Assembly (NCBI RefSeq): GCF_041146795.1
Contig: NC_135176.1
Span: forward strand, 11,965,286 to 12,029,285
DNA: 64,000 nucleotides
DNA from: Maylandia zebra
Taxonomy: Eukaryota; Chordata; Actinopteri; Cichliformes; Cichlidae
Reading direction: 5' to 3'
Below the pieces are notes generated by a model. The model did not search any database. It saw only the letters and a list, made by a program, of their open reading frames with translations, and was not told the DNA's origin. A program made the position numbers and the translations under genes. How positions within the stretch are numbered: position 1 is the first letter of the stretch; the number at the start of each line of letters is the position of its first letter. Shown here one piece after another: positions 44,301 to 54,694 of this stretch.

Positions 44301-47300
44301 AGTGTCTGTTTGCTCTTCCACAGCCACTTCTTTCATTATGCAGCAGGTGTGACCTACTGCTAACATCCCTGAATGCTGTGGTTTGTTTGATTTATTTTGT
44401 TGCTCAGTACTATATCACACCTTTGAAATTCTGGTTGTAGTTCTGTTCGCTTCAGAACATCGACAACAGACATGAGAACATCCAGAATTTCCTGCCTTTG
44501 TAGATCTGTCTGGTGATGCCAAGCTACTGATTTTCTGCTTTGACTTATTTTATTTGTTTCATTTCGTTATGTGGATTCAAGTCAAAGTATAACATAGTGT
44601 TGGCACTACAAAAGTTCAGATCAGGCTTGATTTTTCCCTCTTTTTTTCTGACCAATCAGGCCACTACATTTGGCAAAAAGTGTACTTGCTCAAAAACGTA
44701 CCACGGTACTGAATATATTGGCATGATTTCTGAAATGATTTCTCTGCCTCCTCAAATGACCACTCCGCCAACATCCTGAAAGCGGTCGTCATACCAAACC
44801 ATGAAATTCTCCCTGCTACTGCCTCCTCTTGAATACTGAACACACCCAGAATCTCTGTTTCTTCCTTTTCGTGTTTAGAAACATCAGGATCAGCTCATCA
44901 TCGCTTGATGCTGACTCCTTTTTTCCATAGTGTGTTTTTAAGGACAAATCTTCTGCAAAATTGGGACACTTTTAGTGTTTATTTACGTTACGTGACAAAT
45001 TTGCATCCAAAAAAACTCTGAATTTTGATTTGTTTTTCACAATGTGCTCAGTTTTTAAAGGCTTTTAGCCTAATCTATTAGTTGTTTTGTTTAGAAATCT
45101 TATTGCGAATACATATTTTGTTCCCAGACCACTGCATGGTCAATTTCATCAAGAAGAACCTTCTGGGCTCACTGGGCGAATTCAGGAACCGCTTCATCAA
45201 CCCCATAGAGAACGGCCAGTGTGCTGACTCCACCCCGAAAGATGTCCGAATCATGAAGAAGCGAGCACATGTACTGCATTCAGTGCTAGGCGGATGCATA
45301 CAGGTAAAAATAATAGAACATCTGAATGCTCTCTTCATTGCATTTATATTCCAGCTCACAATACTGTGTTTGTCTTTTCCTTAGAGAAGAGATTACTCGG
45401 AGCTTCGACAGTTTCTGCCTCCGAAGTATGAGTACGTGCTGGCAGTGAGGGTTTCCCCACTTCAGTATAATCTATACCGATACTACCTTGACCATTTCAC
45501 AGGTGCGGATCTGTATTGTGCCCTAAAATAAACCTAAAATAGATGTCTTTTTTTTTTACTTGAAGAGTTTATAGATGGTTGTGCTTTTTCCCAGGTGTAA
45601 GCTCCTTACATAACAGCAAAAAGATGAGGCCTGGAGCAAACCTGTTCAAGGACTTTCAGGTCCTTGGCCGAATTTGGACTCATCCATGGTGCCTTCAGCT
45701 CAGCTACCTGAGCAAATTAAAAAAGGTAGAAGGATCTCCGTAACTGCATGTTGATTACTCATTAGTCTGAAATAACATGTTTTTCTTTTGCAAAGAAGAG
45801 TAAAGGTAAAGCAGCAGATCTGCCCAAGGATGCAGAGACCCCTATGACTGAGGCTGAGAGGTAAGACCTCTTCATTTGTTATTCATTAAAGCCTAAAGCA
45901 CCCCTAAAACAATTCTGGTGGGTTATGGGAATACTAAAGACCTTTCCTTTAAGATGTATTCTCAAGCAGTGGTGGAACAAATACAGATTGTAGACCAACT
46001 GGCTATCCAAGGAAACATGATGCATAAATCTAGATTGAAAAATGGATGTTGTGTAGACAGGAAGTGTATAAACTCTGGAAGTGTCACTAATAAATGTGAT
46101 TGTGGAGTTTGTATAGAATATTTGTATACGCCATATAGATTTTGGTAGTCAAAGTACCCTAAGGCAATGTTTATGCAAAGTTTCATCAAGGTTAGTCCAC
46201 TCGTCCAGGAAGAGATGTGGAGCATGCATACATATGCTACAATGGTTATGTTTATTTCTTCATTTTTAGCTGGTGTGAAGGAATGAAAGAGAACGAAGGA
46301 CAAGAAGGGAATAACACTCACAACAGCACACCAATTATTGATGATGTCAAAGTTGTCTGTGCAGTGGAAGGTATAAAAGCTCCACATGCCACTAATACTC
46401 CAACAAATATAGCTTGTGAAATGTGCTACAGTTTTTCCCATTTTATGTCTTTAGCAGTAGAGAACGCACCCATCAGCTTGAAGCCTCCGAGTCCCGATGA
46501 GCGCTGGTACAAGGATCTTCTCTCTGAAAGAGATGCCAAAATCCTGGAGCACTCAGGGAAGATGGTGCTCTTGTTTGAGATCCTGAGAATGGCTGAAGAA
46601 CTGGAGGATAAAGTGTATGTTTGTTTTCTGATATGAAGCAGATTTAAACAAGTGATCTGCCAGCGTCTAATGTCATAAATGCGTTTGTAGGATTGTGTTC
46701 AGTCAGTCACTGATCTCATTACACCTGATTGAGGATTTTCTTGCGGATTCTCACCGTGCCAGAGACCCATCAGCATTCAAAGGTAGTATTCTATTAATGG
46801 GAGAGGAAAATAATGAGTTAAGAGGAAATGCCTGTTTATATTTTTATGCTTTTTTTTCCTCCTTGTGTTTAAATTTTTTACAGCGGGCAGCTGGGTTAAA
46901 AATGTTGATTATTACCGCTTCGATGGTTCCACCAGTGCCACACTGAGGAAGAAGTGGGCAGATGAGTTTAACAATCCTGTAAATGTCCGGTAAAGAATGT
47001 CTCTCTCTGTCACATCTTTTATATGAACTACACTGATATAACAGAAGGTTCGGATTGAATTTGAATAATCTTTATTCTAGCGGCCGATTGTTCCTCATCT
47101 CAACAAAAGCTGGCTCACTTGGCATCAACCTGGTGGCTGCTAACAGGGTGATCATCTTTGATGCCTCATGGAATCCCTCATATGACATCCAGAGCATTTA
47201 CAGAGTGTACCGCTTTGGTCAGCTGAAACAAGTGTTTGTGTACCGCTTCTTGGCCCAGGTAAGCTTGCTTTTTTATTTAGAAAATTGAGCTCCACAAAGT

Positions 47301-49138
47301 CTTGACCTTAAGTCAGTTGTGGCCTCTCTAGTAGTTTAGAAGAAACGGCACTGTTTAAAAGTCATATGTGCTTCTTTTCTACTGTGCCACTGTTGTATGT
47401 TCTGCACATGTTACATCAACAGATGAAATGTTTAAGATTGGTCACTAAATAGTCCTTTTCAAATTAAAACAACATCAGACGTAAACTGAAAAGCGATGCA
47501 AAAATTTATATGGACTAATTCTTGCAGCTGCAACTCTTTTATTTAGTTATTGTGATTGTTGTCATCTTCAGGGCACCATGGAGGAGAAAATCTACGATCG
47601 GCAGGTAACCAAGCAGTCGCTGTCCTTCCGAGTAGTAGATCAGCAGCAGATTGAGAGACACTTCACCTTTCATGAGCTGACTGAACTTTACACATTCGAG
47701 CCAGACCTGCTCAACGATCCAAACTCTAAGAAAAGCAAAAGACCGGCTTCTGTGTTGCCAATGGTAACGACAGTCTTAATTTTCAGTCTCAATCTTACAG
47801 TCTTAATCTTAGTCAAACACCACGCAGGTGTTTGACTAAGATTTTGCAGCACTAGATAACTTCTTGTATGTTTCTCAGGATACGGTTCTGGCACAGCTGT
47901 TAGAAGACTGCAAAGACCACATAGTGACTTACCATGAGCACGAATCCCTGCTGGACCATAAACAAGACGAGGAGCTCAGTGAGGCAGAACGGAAAGCTGC
48001 TTGGGATGAGTATGAAGCTGAGGTACAGGACTGCTCACTGCAAAGCACTGATTATCCCCACCTTTTACATCATATGCATATGAGTAAAACTGTCTGTCTT
48101 TACTCAGTCACACCCAGCCAGTGTTCCAGAGACCTCTCACCAAGATGATTTGGATTTAAAAACCAATGAGCAGCTATTGGTATAAATATGTCATTTTATC
48201 GCCTCACTGTTTAGTAACATTTGTGTTTTATATTATATATTAAGTAAAAATGTCTCTACAGGAACTGCTTAACAAAAGCAGAACAACTGTTTCAGTGACC
48301 TTCACGGCACTGCAGAAAATGAGGATTCACACTGTTGAGGAATACATGTTTCTAATGGTGAGTGACCCTCATATCCTGTGGCGATGGGCATTTTTTTTAA
48401 GGAAAATAAAGTTCTTTAAATGTTGATTTATGTTAGTTTTAAAAAGTATTTAATTCACTTTAAAATTGAAACATATTTTGCAAAATCTTTTGCATAGCTG
48501 TACTTGTAAAAAAATTCATTCAGTGCCATGCTGGGCCTTTTATGAATGTCGGTCAGTTTTTGGCACTGTTTTGTGTCATTAATGTCAGTAAACACTTCTT
48601 TGTCCTCCAGCTCCACAGTGTTTCTGATGGTGGATTGTGTTCTCTGGTCAATAATTTTATCTTGGCTGTTCATACTCTGTGGCTTTGAGTCACTGAATAA
48701 ATAGGATTTGCATTAACAAGATCAGCTAATCCTGGATCAACTTAAAACCAGCGTTTTCACAAGGCAGTGGCAGATAACAAAATTCAGACGACTCACAATG
48801 CAAACTTATGTAAGTTGAGTTCAAAATATTCTGTTACAGCGGCAGCAGTACGCCCAGTTGCCTGAGGCCGAGGTAAAGAGCAAAGCTGAGGTCTGGAGAC
48901 AATACGATCTGAAGAAGCAGGAACATTTATATGGTTTTTATCGAGACGCTCTTGGACAGCAACAAACAGTAAGTAATTTGTAGACCTGTGAGTGCACCTG
49001 TGTGTACGTACTATTGTACTAATATACATTTTTTTCTATCATTCCCCTTCTTAGCTCACATTCAGAATACAAAGCATACTGAACAGTCGAAGAAATGATG
49101 CGACTCAGATGACTGTGAAGCAGCCTGGACAGACTTGA
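28364..49138 (+). CDS. atrx: ATRX chromatin remodeller (SNF2 helicase-like ATPase)
   Basis: Nuclear SNF2-family ATPase that works with DAXX to deposit histone H3.3 at heterochromatin and telomeres. I model 35 coding exons totalling 5706 nt, 1901 aa, with every junction in phase; human ATRX also has 35 exons and about 2490 aa, and the shortfall is mostly in the acidic/basic linker. Domains: ADD about 150-258; HP1-type motif LVVQLTPV (488-495); [14 protein letters not shown] (551-564); DAXX-binding motif [14 protein letters not shown] (from 768); ATPase GLGKT (1128-1132), DEGH (1249-1252), LTGTPLQNN (1276-1284), [11 protein letters not shown] (1611-1621), RVYRFGQ (1645-1651). The C terminus is much shorter than the human glutamine-rich end but keeps an IQSILNSRR helix. 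The ATG at 28364 starts a 20-nt first coding exon, as in mammals. One intron uses GC-AG. Confidence 0.96.
29100..29580 (+). mobile_element. Tc1/mariner relic in atrx intron 1
   Basis: Sequence such as AACTCTGCAAGGAAACCTGA, CCAAATTTCCTCCAAAGCG, CAGTTATCACAAATGCTT, TTACTAGGTTTAAAGGGCAG and the end ACTTTTCCACAGCACTGTA follows the 3' half of a familiar fish Tc1/mariner transposon, including the stretch after the transposase. The transposase frame is interrupted repeatedly and the 5' half is missing. Confidence 0.7.
31896..33093 (+). mobile_element. hAT element with BED-finger remnant, in atrx intron 7
   Basis: The ends TAGGGCTGCTC... and ...GAGCAGCCCTA are inverted, flanked by a perfect 8-bp duplication ATATCAGG (31888-31895 and 33094-33101), diagnostic of hAT. 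Inside, the plus-strand frame at about 32135-32290 encodes [20 protein letters not shown] and CKLC, then H after the KFTKH stretch: the BED zinc finger of a hAT transposase. The rest of the transposase is absent, so this is an internally deleted, non-autonomous copy. About 600 bp of its length is a second element inserted later. Confidence 0.85.
32400..33007. mobile_element. TTAA-type (piggyBac-like) MITE nested in the hAT element
   Basis: Flanked by TTAA on both sides (32396-32399 and 33008-33011). The ends CCCTTTAAAGCC and ...TCTTAAAGGG are inverted, with the CCC...GGG termini usual for piggyBac-group elements. No transposase. Minus-strand open frames at 32539-32841 are AT-rich and accidental. 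Because it interrupts the hAT copy it is the younger insertion. Confidence 0.75.
35401..36412 (+). mobile_element. Degenerate Tc1-like transposon in atrx intron 9
   Basis: The left end GTGCAAAAGTCTTGAGCCAC...TTCTTCATATTTTAC is mirrored at the right (AAAATATAAAGAAATAAG...GGCTCAAGAAGTTTTAACAG). Between them lies a worn Tc1 transposase: ATATCTGGATAGAAAAACAC, GTCAGTCATTGATTGGCC and CAAAAGGCAGCCAACATCCA correspond to the YLD..., SVIDWP and KRQPTSK segments of the catalytic half. Frames are broken many times and much of the 5' half is missing; the copy is inactive. Confidence 0.8.
36590..42197 (+). CDS. atrx: atrx exons 10-16: acidic linker to ATPase entry
   Basis: Exons: 36590-36650, 40528-40682, 40885-41061, 41133-41238, 41469-41559, 41718-41903, 42053-42197. 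Exon 10 completes the DAXX motif and encodes EDDDDPENR; exon 11 continues [16 protein letters not shown]. Exon 12 holds the conserved RHHLLRHKL. Exons 13-14 are acidic and poorly conserved. Exon 15 is highly charged ([20 protein letters not shown]). Exon 16 enters the ATPase with [19 protein letters not shown] and LKPHQVDG. Intron 10 (36651-40527) is by far the longest in this part. Confidence 0.93.
36651..36840 (+). CDS. atrx: Possible read-through tail of truncated ATRX (intron 10 retention)
   Basis: If the exon 10 donor (AG|GTACGG) is not used, the frame continues for 62 codons to a TAG at 36838-36840. The tail is coding-like, basic and rich in Ser/Thr/Arg (for example [14 protein letters not shown] and [11 protein letters not shown]). 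The product would be about 873 aa with the ADD, HP1 and DAXX motifs but no ATPase. Mammals make a comparable truncated form, ATRXt, by keeping intron 11 and using an intronic poly(A) site; here the neighbouring intron is the candidate. Inferred, no transcript data. Confidence 0.35.
39092..40160 (+). other. Candidate alternative terminal exon and poly(A) site in atrx intron 10
   Basis: A strong acceptor (pyrimidine-rich ...GTTTTTTTCAG, ending 39091) would splice from exon 10 in phase, add about 9 codons (ADFLTAQQ) and stop. About 1 kb on, AATAAA at 40135-40140 is followed by a GT/T-rich stretch (CTCTGTCTCGTTTTTC), a good poly(A) site on the sense strand. Other AATAAA motifs lie at 37474-37479 and 38344-38349. 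The rest of intron 10 (36841-39091) shows no repeat or coding family. Confidence 0.35.
42411..49138 (+). CDS. atrx: atrx exons 17-35: SNF2 ATPase and C terminus
   Basis: Exons: 42411-42520, 43351-43494, 43605-43782, 43880-44017, 45128-45303, 45385-45502, 45595-45725, 45796-45860, 46270-46370, 46455-46614, 46691-46782, 46884-46989, 47081-47258, 47572-47763, 47879-48022, 48108-48179, 48262-48357, 48840-48968, 49055-49138. Both RecA-like lobes are complete: Walker A in exon 17, DEGH and LTGTPLQNN in exon 20, arginine-finger region RVYRFGQ in exon 29. Exon 24 may start at 45796 or 45799 (tandem AG acceptor), changing one lysine. Exons 32-33 are weakly conserved. The protein ends soon after [16 protein letters not shown], lacking the proline/glutamine-rich tail of mammals. 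Confidence 0.94.
44018..45127 (+). other. atrx intron 20
   Basis: A 1.1 kb intron between the exon with [13 protein letters not shown] and the next ATPase exon. No repeat, ORF or RNA gene recognised. Confidence 0.6.
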
Positions 49139-49865
49139 GCAAGAAAATTATCTTTGTAGGAGGAGAAAGTTGTAATTTTTGTTTTATTACTTATTTCCTC
49201 CAGAAGATTGAATGTTTTACAAGAGTAGTTTGCACTGAGCTTCCAAAGTTGTTTAAACGTAAACAACAGGCCAGCGGTGTCACTTTGGTTTAGCACTTTT
49301 TCAGCCTTTTCACAGGAAACATTATCATGTTTGTAGTTGTAGTTGTTCAGTTGCTTGGCTGTTTCGCTGCTACCAAAAGCTAACTGGTGAATGTGCCTTA
49401 ATCCTTGACCTGTTGATTAACTCTTAATATTTTTCTATATTAAATTAAAGTCATATAGTAGACACTTACTTTTTTCATGCTTTAAAGTGCACCTTTTATA
49501 TTTTCCTTATCTCCTGTCACATGTTGATGGTATTGATCATTAAATATGACTTTTCAAATAACGAGGTCAGTGTTTGTACATCTAATCCAGGCTTCAGGCT
49601 ACTTTGAATGTTTTGTGTCAAGAGGATTTTTTCCCCAACTATTTAATATGTATGACATAAGTGTTCCTATTAGGGTCAAACATACAAATCTTCTGTTTAC
49701 AATGTAAGCTGAAAAAGAGCTAAAGGGTTTGTTTCAAAAGATGAATGTAAAATGATGGAACCAAGGCCCAGTATTGAACTTTGAATCATATAAAGCTGTA
49801 CCAGATGGCTATGTTTTTGATCCCACAAGGGAAATTGTTCTAGATTTGTTGACAGTAGTAGATAG
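49139..49865 (+). other. atrx 3' UTR and downstream
   Basis: Sequence after the atrx stop. No AATAAA is seen; ATTAAA variants at about 49439-49449 and 49538 are the best poly(A) signals, giving a 3' UTR of roughly 320-420 nt. The remainder to 49865 has no recognised feature. Confidence 0.45.
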
Positions 49866-49869
49866 TCCA

Positions 49870-50030
49870 TAGTCTAGTGGTTATACATTTGGCTAACAAG
49901 TGAAAGATCCCCTGTTCAGTCCCAGGAGACACAAATCCCTTTGGTGTTGTGTCAGGGCGTCCCATGTTTAAAAAAAAAAAAAATCTGCCAAATCAAACAG
50001 ACAGAAGAAGCTACTTGTATGGCACATAAA
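49870..50030 (+). mobile_element. tRNA-derived SINE
   Basis: AGTCTAGTGGTTATACATTT resembles a pol III A box region and GTTCAGTCCCA (49914-49924) a B box about 30 bp later, as in a tRNA-derived head. The body ACACAAATCCCTTTGGTGTT, GTCAGGGCGTCCCATG, then TGCCAAATCAAACAGAC, matches a common fish SINE. It is diverged and lies between the converging atrx and ccdc61 genes. Confidence 0.7.
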
Positions 50031-51541
50031 GGTTTGACCTGCCATAAAAAACAAAACAAATATATGGCTTACACTAATCTTTTTTTAATCTGTGTCTGCA
50101 TTCTTGTGTAAAAAAGGTGACGCTTGCAACACATTGTGGATGTGAGTGAGTGCCAAATTTCTGCATGGCATAAACCAACATAAGGTGTTCATGTTTCCCC
50201 TCCTGAGTATCCTGCTAGGCACACGGCAGCTGTTCAGACACTGTCCGGTTTGCCTGAGAAGAGGACTTGTTAATTAGTGAAAGCAGACCAGCTGCAGTGC
50301 TGGAAGATCTTCAAGGTACCCCTCAAGCTTCTTGTCAGCGAACACTAATCCAAAGCAGTATGTATAAAACTATAAAAAGACTCCTTACACACAGCATATC
50401 TTTCTTATAAATTATATTTTAGGTGGTATAAAAACAATGGATAAAGTTCTAGTAACAGTCTGCAGACAACAGTTTCAGAAAATATTTGGCACTTTCTTAT
50501 GAAAAATGTGCCAAGTTTTTACACACGTTACATGCACCATCAGCATAGTCTATTAAAACATTGTTTTTATGGTAAATATTGTTCCCTTATAGAGATGTCT
50601 AACAAGTTTGGAATCAGTTTGTGATACCATCAAAATAATGCTGAATTTAAAGGGCAGAAAAGGCTGTATTGTATTGCACTGTGTGGAACAATTAGACTGT
50701 ATAGTGGTAACAAAATACTTGAGATGCACTGATAATCCTTACTTCAAAGTGGGAAGACAAGGTAAAATAATAATAATAATAATAATAATTAAAAAAAAAA
50801 AAAAAAAAAAAAAAGTGGAAAACTGACCACCATGTATCACTTATGTCATCCACTGATTCAGAGCACAGGAGCTGTAAGGCATCCCAGCAAGCACTGGGTG
50901 GTAGAAACAACAGCCCATTACATGTTTAAATGTGTGGATGTACTATAACATTTTGGTATACTCATACTCATGGACATTTCTGTAATGTATCAAAAGATGT
51001 ATGGATCACTTTTTTAACACCAACTCATTAACGGAGAAATCGTAAAAAAATGTTCTGCATTTTAAACTGATGATGAAAGCAAGGATCAGACATGGATGTT
51101 GGCGTGCTGATAGATAGATAAATGATCTACCTGCAAACCCAGTGACGAAATGCCTTTCTGCATCATGGACTGAATATAAAAGGACTCAACTCTGCCCACA
51201 CTATTAAACAAGCCTTTGAAAGATCAACATTTACCAGGCAATGCCAAATTTTACACACATGTATCAGTTTGTTTGGGCTTAAAAAAGGGGGGGAAAAGCT
51301 GGCAACACACAGACAGTCATATTTTAAGTTAATTTATAAAAACATAAGAAATTAGTCCACAAAAAGGTAGTCCAATGACCTTCATATTGATGGCTGTAGT
51401 TTCCAGAAGTCTGAGCTTCCAGAGGGAGTTTTAGTCTCTGATGTTAGTGCATACTCTGCTAAACCCGAAGCTCGGGTCCAAATCAGGATTTCTTCCTCAG
51501 TTTTATGCAGATGATGAAATCAGACAATCCTGTGCAGCAGG
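50031..51541. other. Spacer between atrx and ccdc61 3' ends
   Basis: Tail-to-tail spacer, including the ccdc61 3' UTR at its right end. It contains an (AAT)n-(A)n low-complexity tract at 50766-50812. No coding region recognised, and no clear minus-strand AATAAA was found for ccdc61. Confidence 0.5.
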
Positions 51542-54500
51542 TCAATGTCCTGTATCCAAGTCTCTCATGTACTCCTGCAGTGCCTGCAGCCTTGCATCAA
51601 TCTCTGATAGCTCTGTACCTGTATCTACAGAGCTTTCTGGGGTTTGGGACAACAAATGACAAATTAGACTTTAAAAAACCAAAAATGCATGTAAACTGAT
51701 GGGGACAAAAAAAAAAAGTTACAAGTACAAGTTACCTTTGTCTTTGACTCTGAGTGTTGGTGTGCTGCATAATGGCTTCCTGGACAGAAGGCCTCCCCTG
51801 GACTAGAGACAGATAAATTGCACTGTAAATGTTAAGGCCTGTAATATTCTGTACTTAGTGGCTACAAAACCATTAAAAACTATAACTCTCAGTGATTTAA
51901 TTCCACTAACATCTACTACCTACACTGCTTTCATACCCAAAAAAGGCTGGTATCAGCCCTTTTCAAATACATACAGGAGAGGACAACAAATAAATAACAG
52001 GAAAGTCATTACTCACCACATTGGGTCCATTGTAAGTCTGTTTTCTTCCTCTGAAAACATGAAAGAAAAAAAACAAAAAAACAACCCAGACATTAAAATA
52101 GCCAGCTACACCCACAGGGCCTTCACAAATCCATCCAAAGTACTATCACCTGTACAGAGTTTTGGTCATTTCATCCATGTCCACTAACGAGCTTTCAGAG
52201 GAGTTCCTGCTCCCTCGCCGCTCCATAGATAAACTCCTGCCTCTGCTGCCTGACCGGGTCAGCTGAGGATAGGCTTCTCTGGAACGTGAACGGCCTCTCT
52301 CGGGGAGCACGGGTGATGCCAGCATGTCCCTTCGCACCTTCCTTTGTCTGACACAGAAAAACATGCTTGAGCAGCTACTACACGGAGTACTGGCGTATAC
52401 TCACAAAGTGAGGAAACCAACTTTTTGATTTCTGCCTCCTTCTGTCTGCGCTGCCTGTCCTGGATATATGCTGTTGGATCAAAGCGTGGAACCCGTGACC
52501 CTGCAAAAACAGAAGTGCTTATCAAGTACAAATCTTTATCAGTGCGATTAATTACTGAGAATTCATTCACAGAAACAACATCAGGAGCAGAGGTAGTACC
52601 TGTGGGGGAAGGTGATGGCCTGGGTATGTGAGCACGCGGTCCCGAGGAGTCTGCACGTCTTCCTCTTTCTACCAACCTCTGTCCTCTATCCTCTGTACGT
52701 TCTCTAGATCCCGAGCGAGCCCTGATTGTCCCGTACCCAGACCTTCTCTCCCGAGAAAGTGAGCGATAAATTTCTCCATCTACCCGTGAGCTGATACGAC
52801 CCGACACAGGAGTCACTCTGCTGCATACACAAGAAAAACAGCACGAGTGTTCAGTGGGTGACTGATTTGGGTTTTGAAATTTTAAGCGTGTAAGCGAATG
52901 TATGAAAGAGAGAAAGTAAAGATATAGTACACGCTTAGATTGTCTAACCCTCTCCGTAGTAACGCCAGTTCATTGGTGAGACTCTTGACACGAACACGGA
53001 GAGCACACTCTGATGCTCTCAGCTCCTCTAACTGGAATGGAAAAAGGAAAAAGTTAAAACCTACTGATTTATTTTAAAAAGGGGGCGTTACACAGGTTAA
53101 AAAAAACAAAGAAGCATCACCTGCTCCACTAGCAGTCGCTGCTCCTGACATCTCTTGCTCATCGAGCGCTGACTTTTGGCCCTTTCCTTGACAAGTTGCT
53201 CCTCCAGCGTCCTCACCACATCTCTCATTCTCCAGTCCTCTCGTCCAGATGTGGGATCATTTCCACTCAACTGCAGTCGCTCCAGAACCTTCGCCATGCT
53301 CTCCTTTTCCTCTTTAACCAGAGCCAGCCTTGAAAACAGCAGGAGACATTTAAAAAAAGAGAAGAAGAAAACTTCCAGCATCTGCTAATATTGGTAACAC
53401 TGGTAGAGATTAAACCTACTCTGCTCGTAGCCGCTGTATTTCTAGATCTGCAGATTTGTTAACTCCGTGAGAGGTGAGAGCACTGAGCTCAGCCCTGAGC
53501 GCTCTGATTTCCTTCTGCAGGACAGCTGGGTCAGGCTTTCCCACATAGGGCAGAGGTAGAGGGTAGTGAATTCTACACATGGACAGAAAATCAGAACATC
53601 AGCACAGCTTCTACTACAGACGCAGAGGGCATAAAGCAGCAAAGCTGTGAGCAAACCTGTCAAACTCCACTGTGTATATGAGAATGAGATATCTTTTGGC
53701 GGTGAGAGCAGATGGCTGCTGATGGCTGCGAGGACGACTGACCACCCCTGCTTTTCTGTTTCGCAGTAGCTCCAGGTCAGCATAGGTCAGGAGGTCAAGC
53801 GTAACAGAGTCACTCGTCTGCAAAGAAGCATCTCTTTCAACAATCAGAATAATAAAACATGCCATTATCACCTTAGGGAACAGTCTTATGATCGTAGGCT
53901 CCTGATTTTATATTTACCCCCCCAATTTACAGCAATTTAATGGCAAAAAAATATCAGCCATCTCTTCTAATGATCATGGATCTAATTTTCTAATAATGCA
54001 TCTTCAGATATATCAGAAAGCATGTTTTTCTGTCTTGCTTTAACATTTACAGTGTGCGTGTATACCTTGCTTTCATGACAATTTAGTTGCAGCAGACTTA
54101 AAAATGTGCCAAAAATTCAGTTTGTCTCTCCTAATTTCCTCCAGGCTCCTTCTTTTCCCCCCTGCTACTACACGTTAATTAAAAGGAAAAAGGGAGTAGG
54201 ACATCCTGGGATAACTGGGCATTTTTCGCTTAAGTGGAGACAATGAACACAACCGAGTCTCTTCTTCGGCTCACACAGCCTCAGGGAAATCTGTCTCCTT
54301 ATATTCATCTATTAACTGTGTTTACATTCGTTCTGCCTCTAATCCCCCCCCCCCCACACACACACACCTTTCTCACTGCAGATTCCAGCATGCTACAGAA
54401 AATAGGAAACTGCTTGAAGTTTCCAGTTTTGCGAGTGAGGTCTTCAATATCTAAATAAATGAAAAAGCAGTTAAAGTTAAACAGCATGAATGACTGGCTA

Positions 54501-54684
54501 TAGTGATATGTAAACTGAGATGTATACGCCACTTACATGCTGGATCAAACTCCCCCGTCCACTGATCCGCTGTCATTGAATCAGAAATTTCGACAATGAG
54601 CAAACCCTTGTCCACCTCCATCTTCACGGAAAACTCCACCCCCCGAAATACAATATCCTCCATCAGCTCAGAGCCTCCCTCCAT
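51542..54684 (-). CDS. ccdc61: CCDC61 / VFL3 centriole and basal body protein
   Basis: Homologue of Chlamydomonas VFL3, with an XRCC4/SAS-6-like head and a coiled coil; acts at centrosomes and ciliary basal bodies. Coding exons, 5' to 3': 54537-54684, 54368-54450, 53657-53817, 53420-53572, 53121-53328, 52949-53031, 52600-52820, 52422-52500, 52150-52347, 52017-52050, 51736-51797, 51542-51632. Sum 1521 nt, 506 aa (human about 512), all in phase. Landmarks: MEDIVFRGVEFSVK near the start, SMTADQWTGEFDP, LTRKTGNFKQFPIFC, DSVTLDLLTYADLELLRNRK, KRYLILIYTVEFDR, then a helical stretch (LEEQLVKERAKSQRS), an Arg/Ser-rich region, PRFDPTAYIQDRQRRQ, and the conserved end SEIDARLQALQEYM. The donor after 52422 is weak and the one after 54368 lies in a GT repeat. 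The acceptor of the last exon (AAAG) is unusual but needed for frame. Confidence 0.93.
54343..54367. repeat. (C)n(AC)n tract overlapping a ccdc61 splice donor
   Basis: Thirteen C followed by about six AC units. On the minus strand this is the very start of ccdc61 intron 2, GTGTGTGTGTGTG then G-run, so the donor GT is the first unit of the microsatellite. Confidence 0.9.
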
Positions 54685-54694
54685 TGCTCTGGCT

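Noticed and set aside
45962-46441. 159-codon minus-strand frame
   Set aside because: Antisense to atrx exon 25 and its flanking introns. No homology seen.
49870-49945. Possible tRNA gene
   Set aside because: A- and B-box-like strings are present, but no full cloverleaf could be drawn and the rest matches a SINE body.
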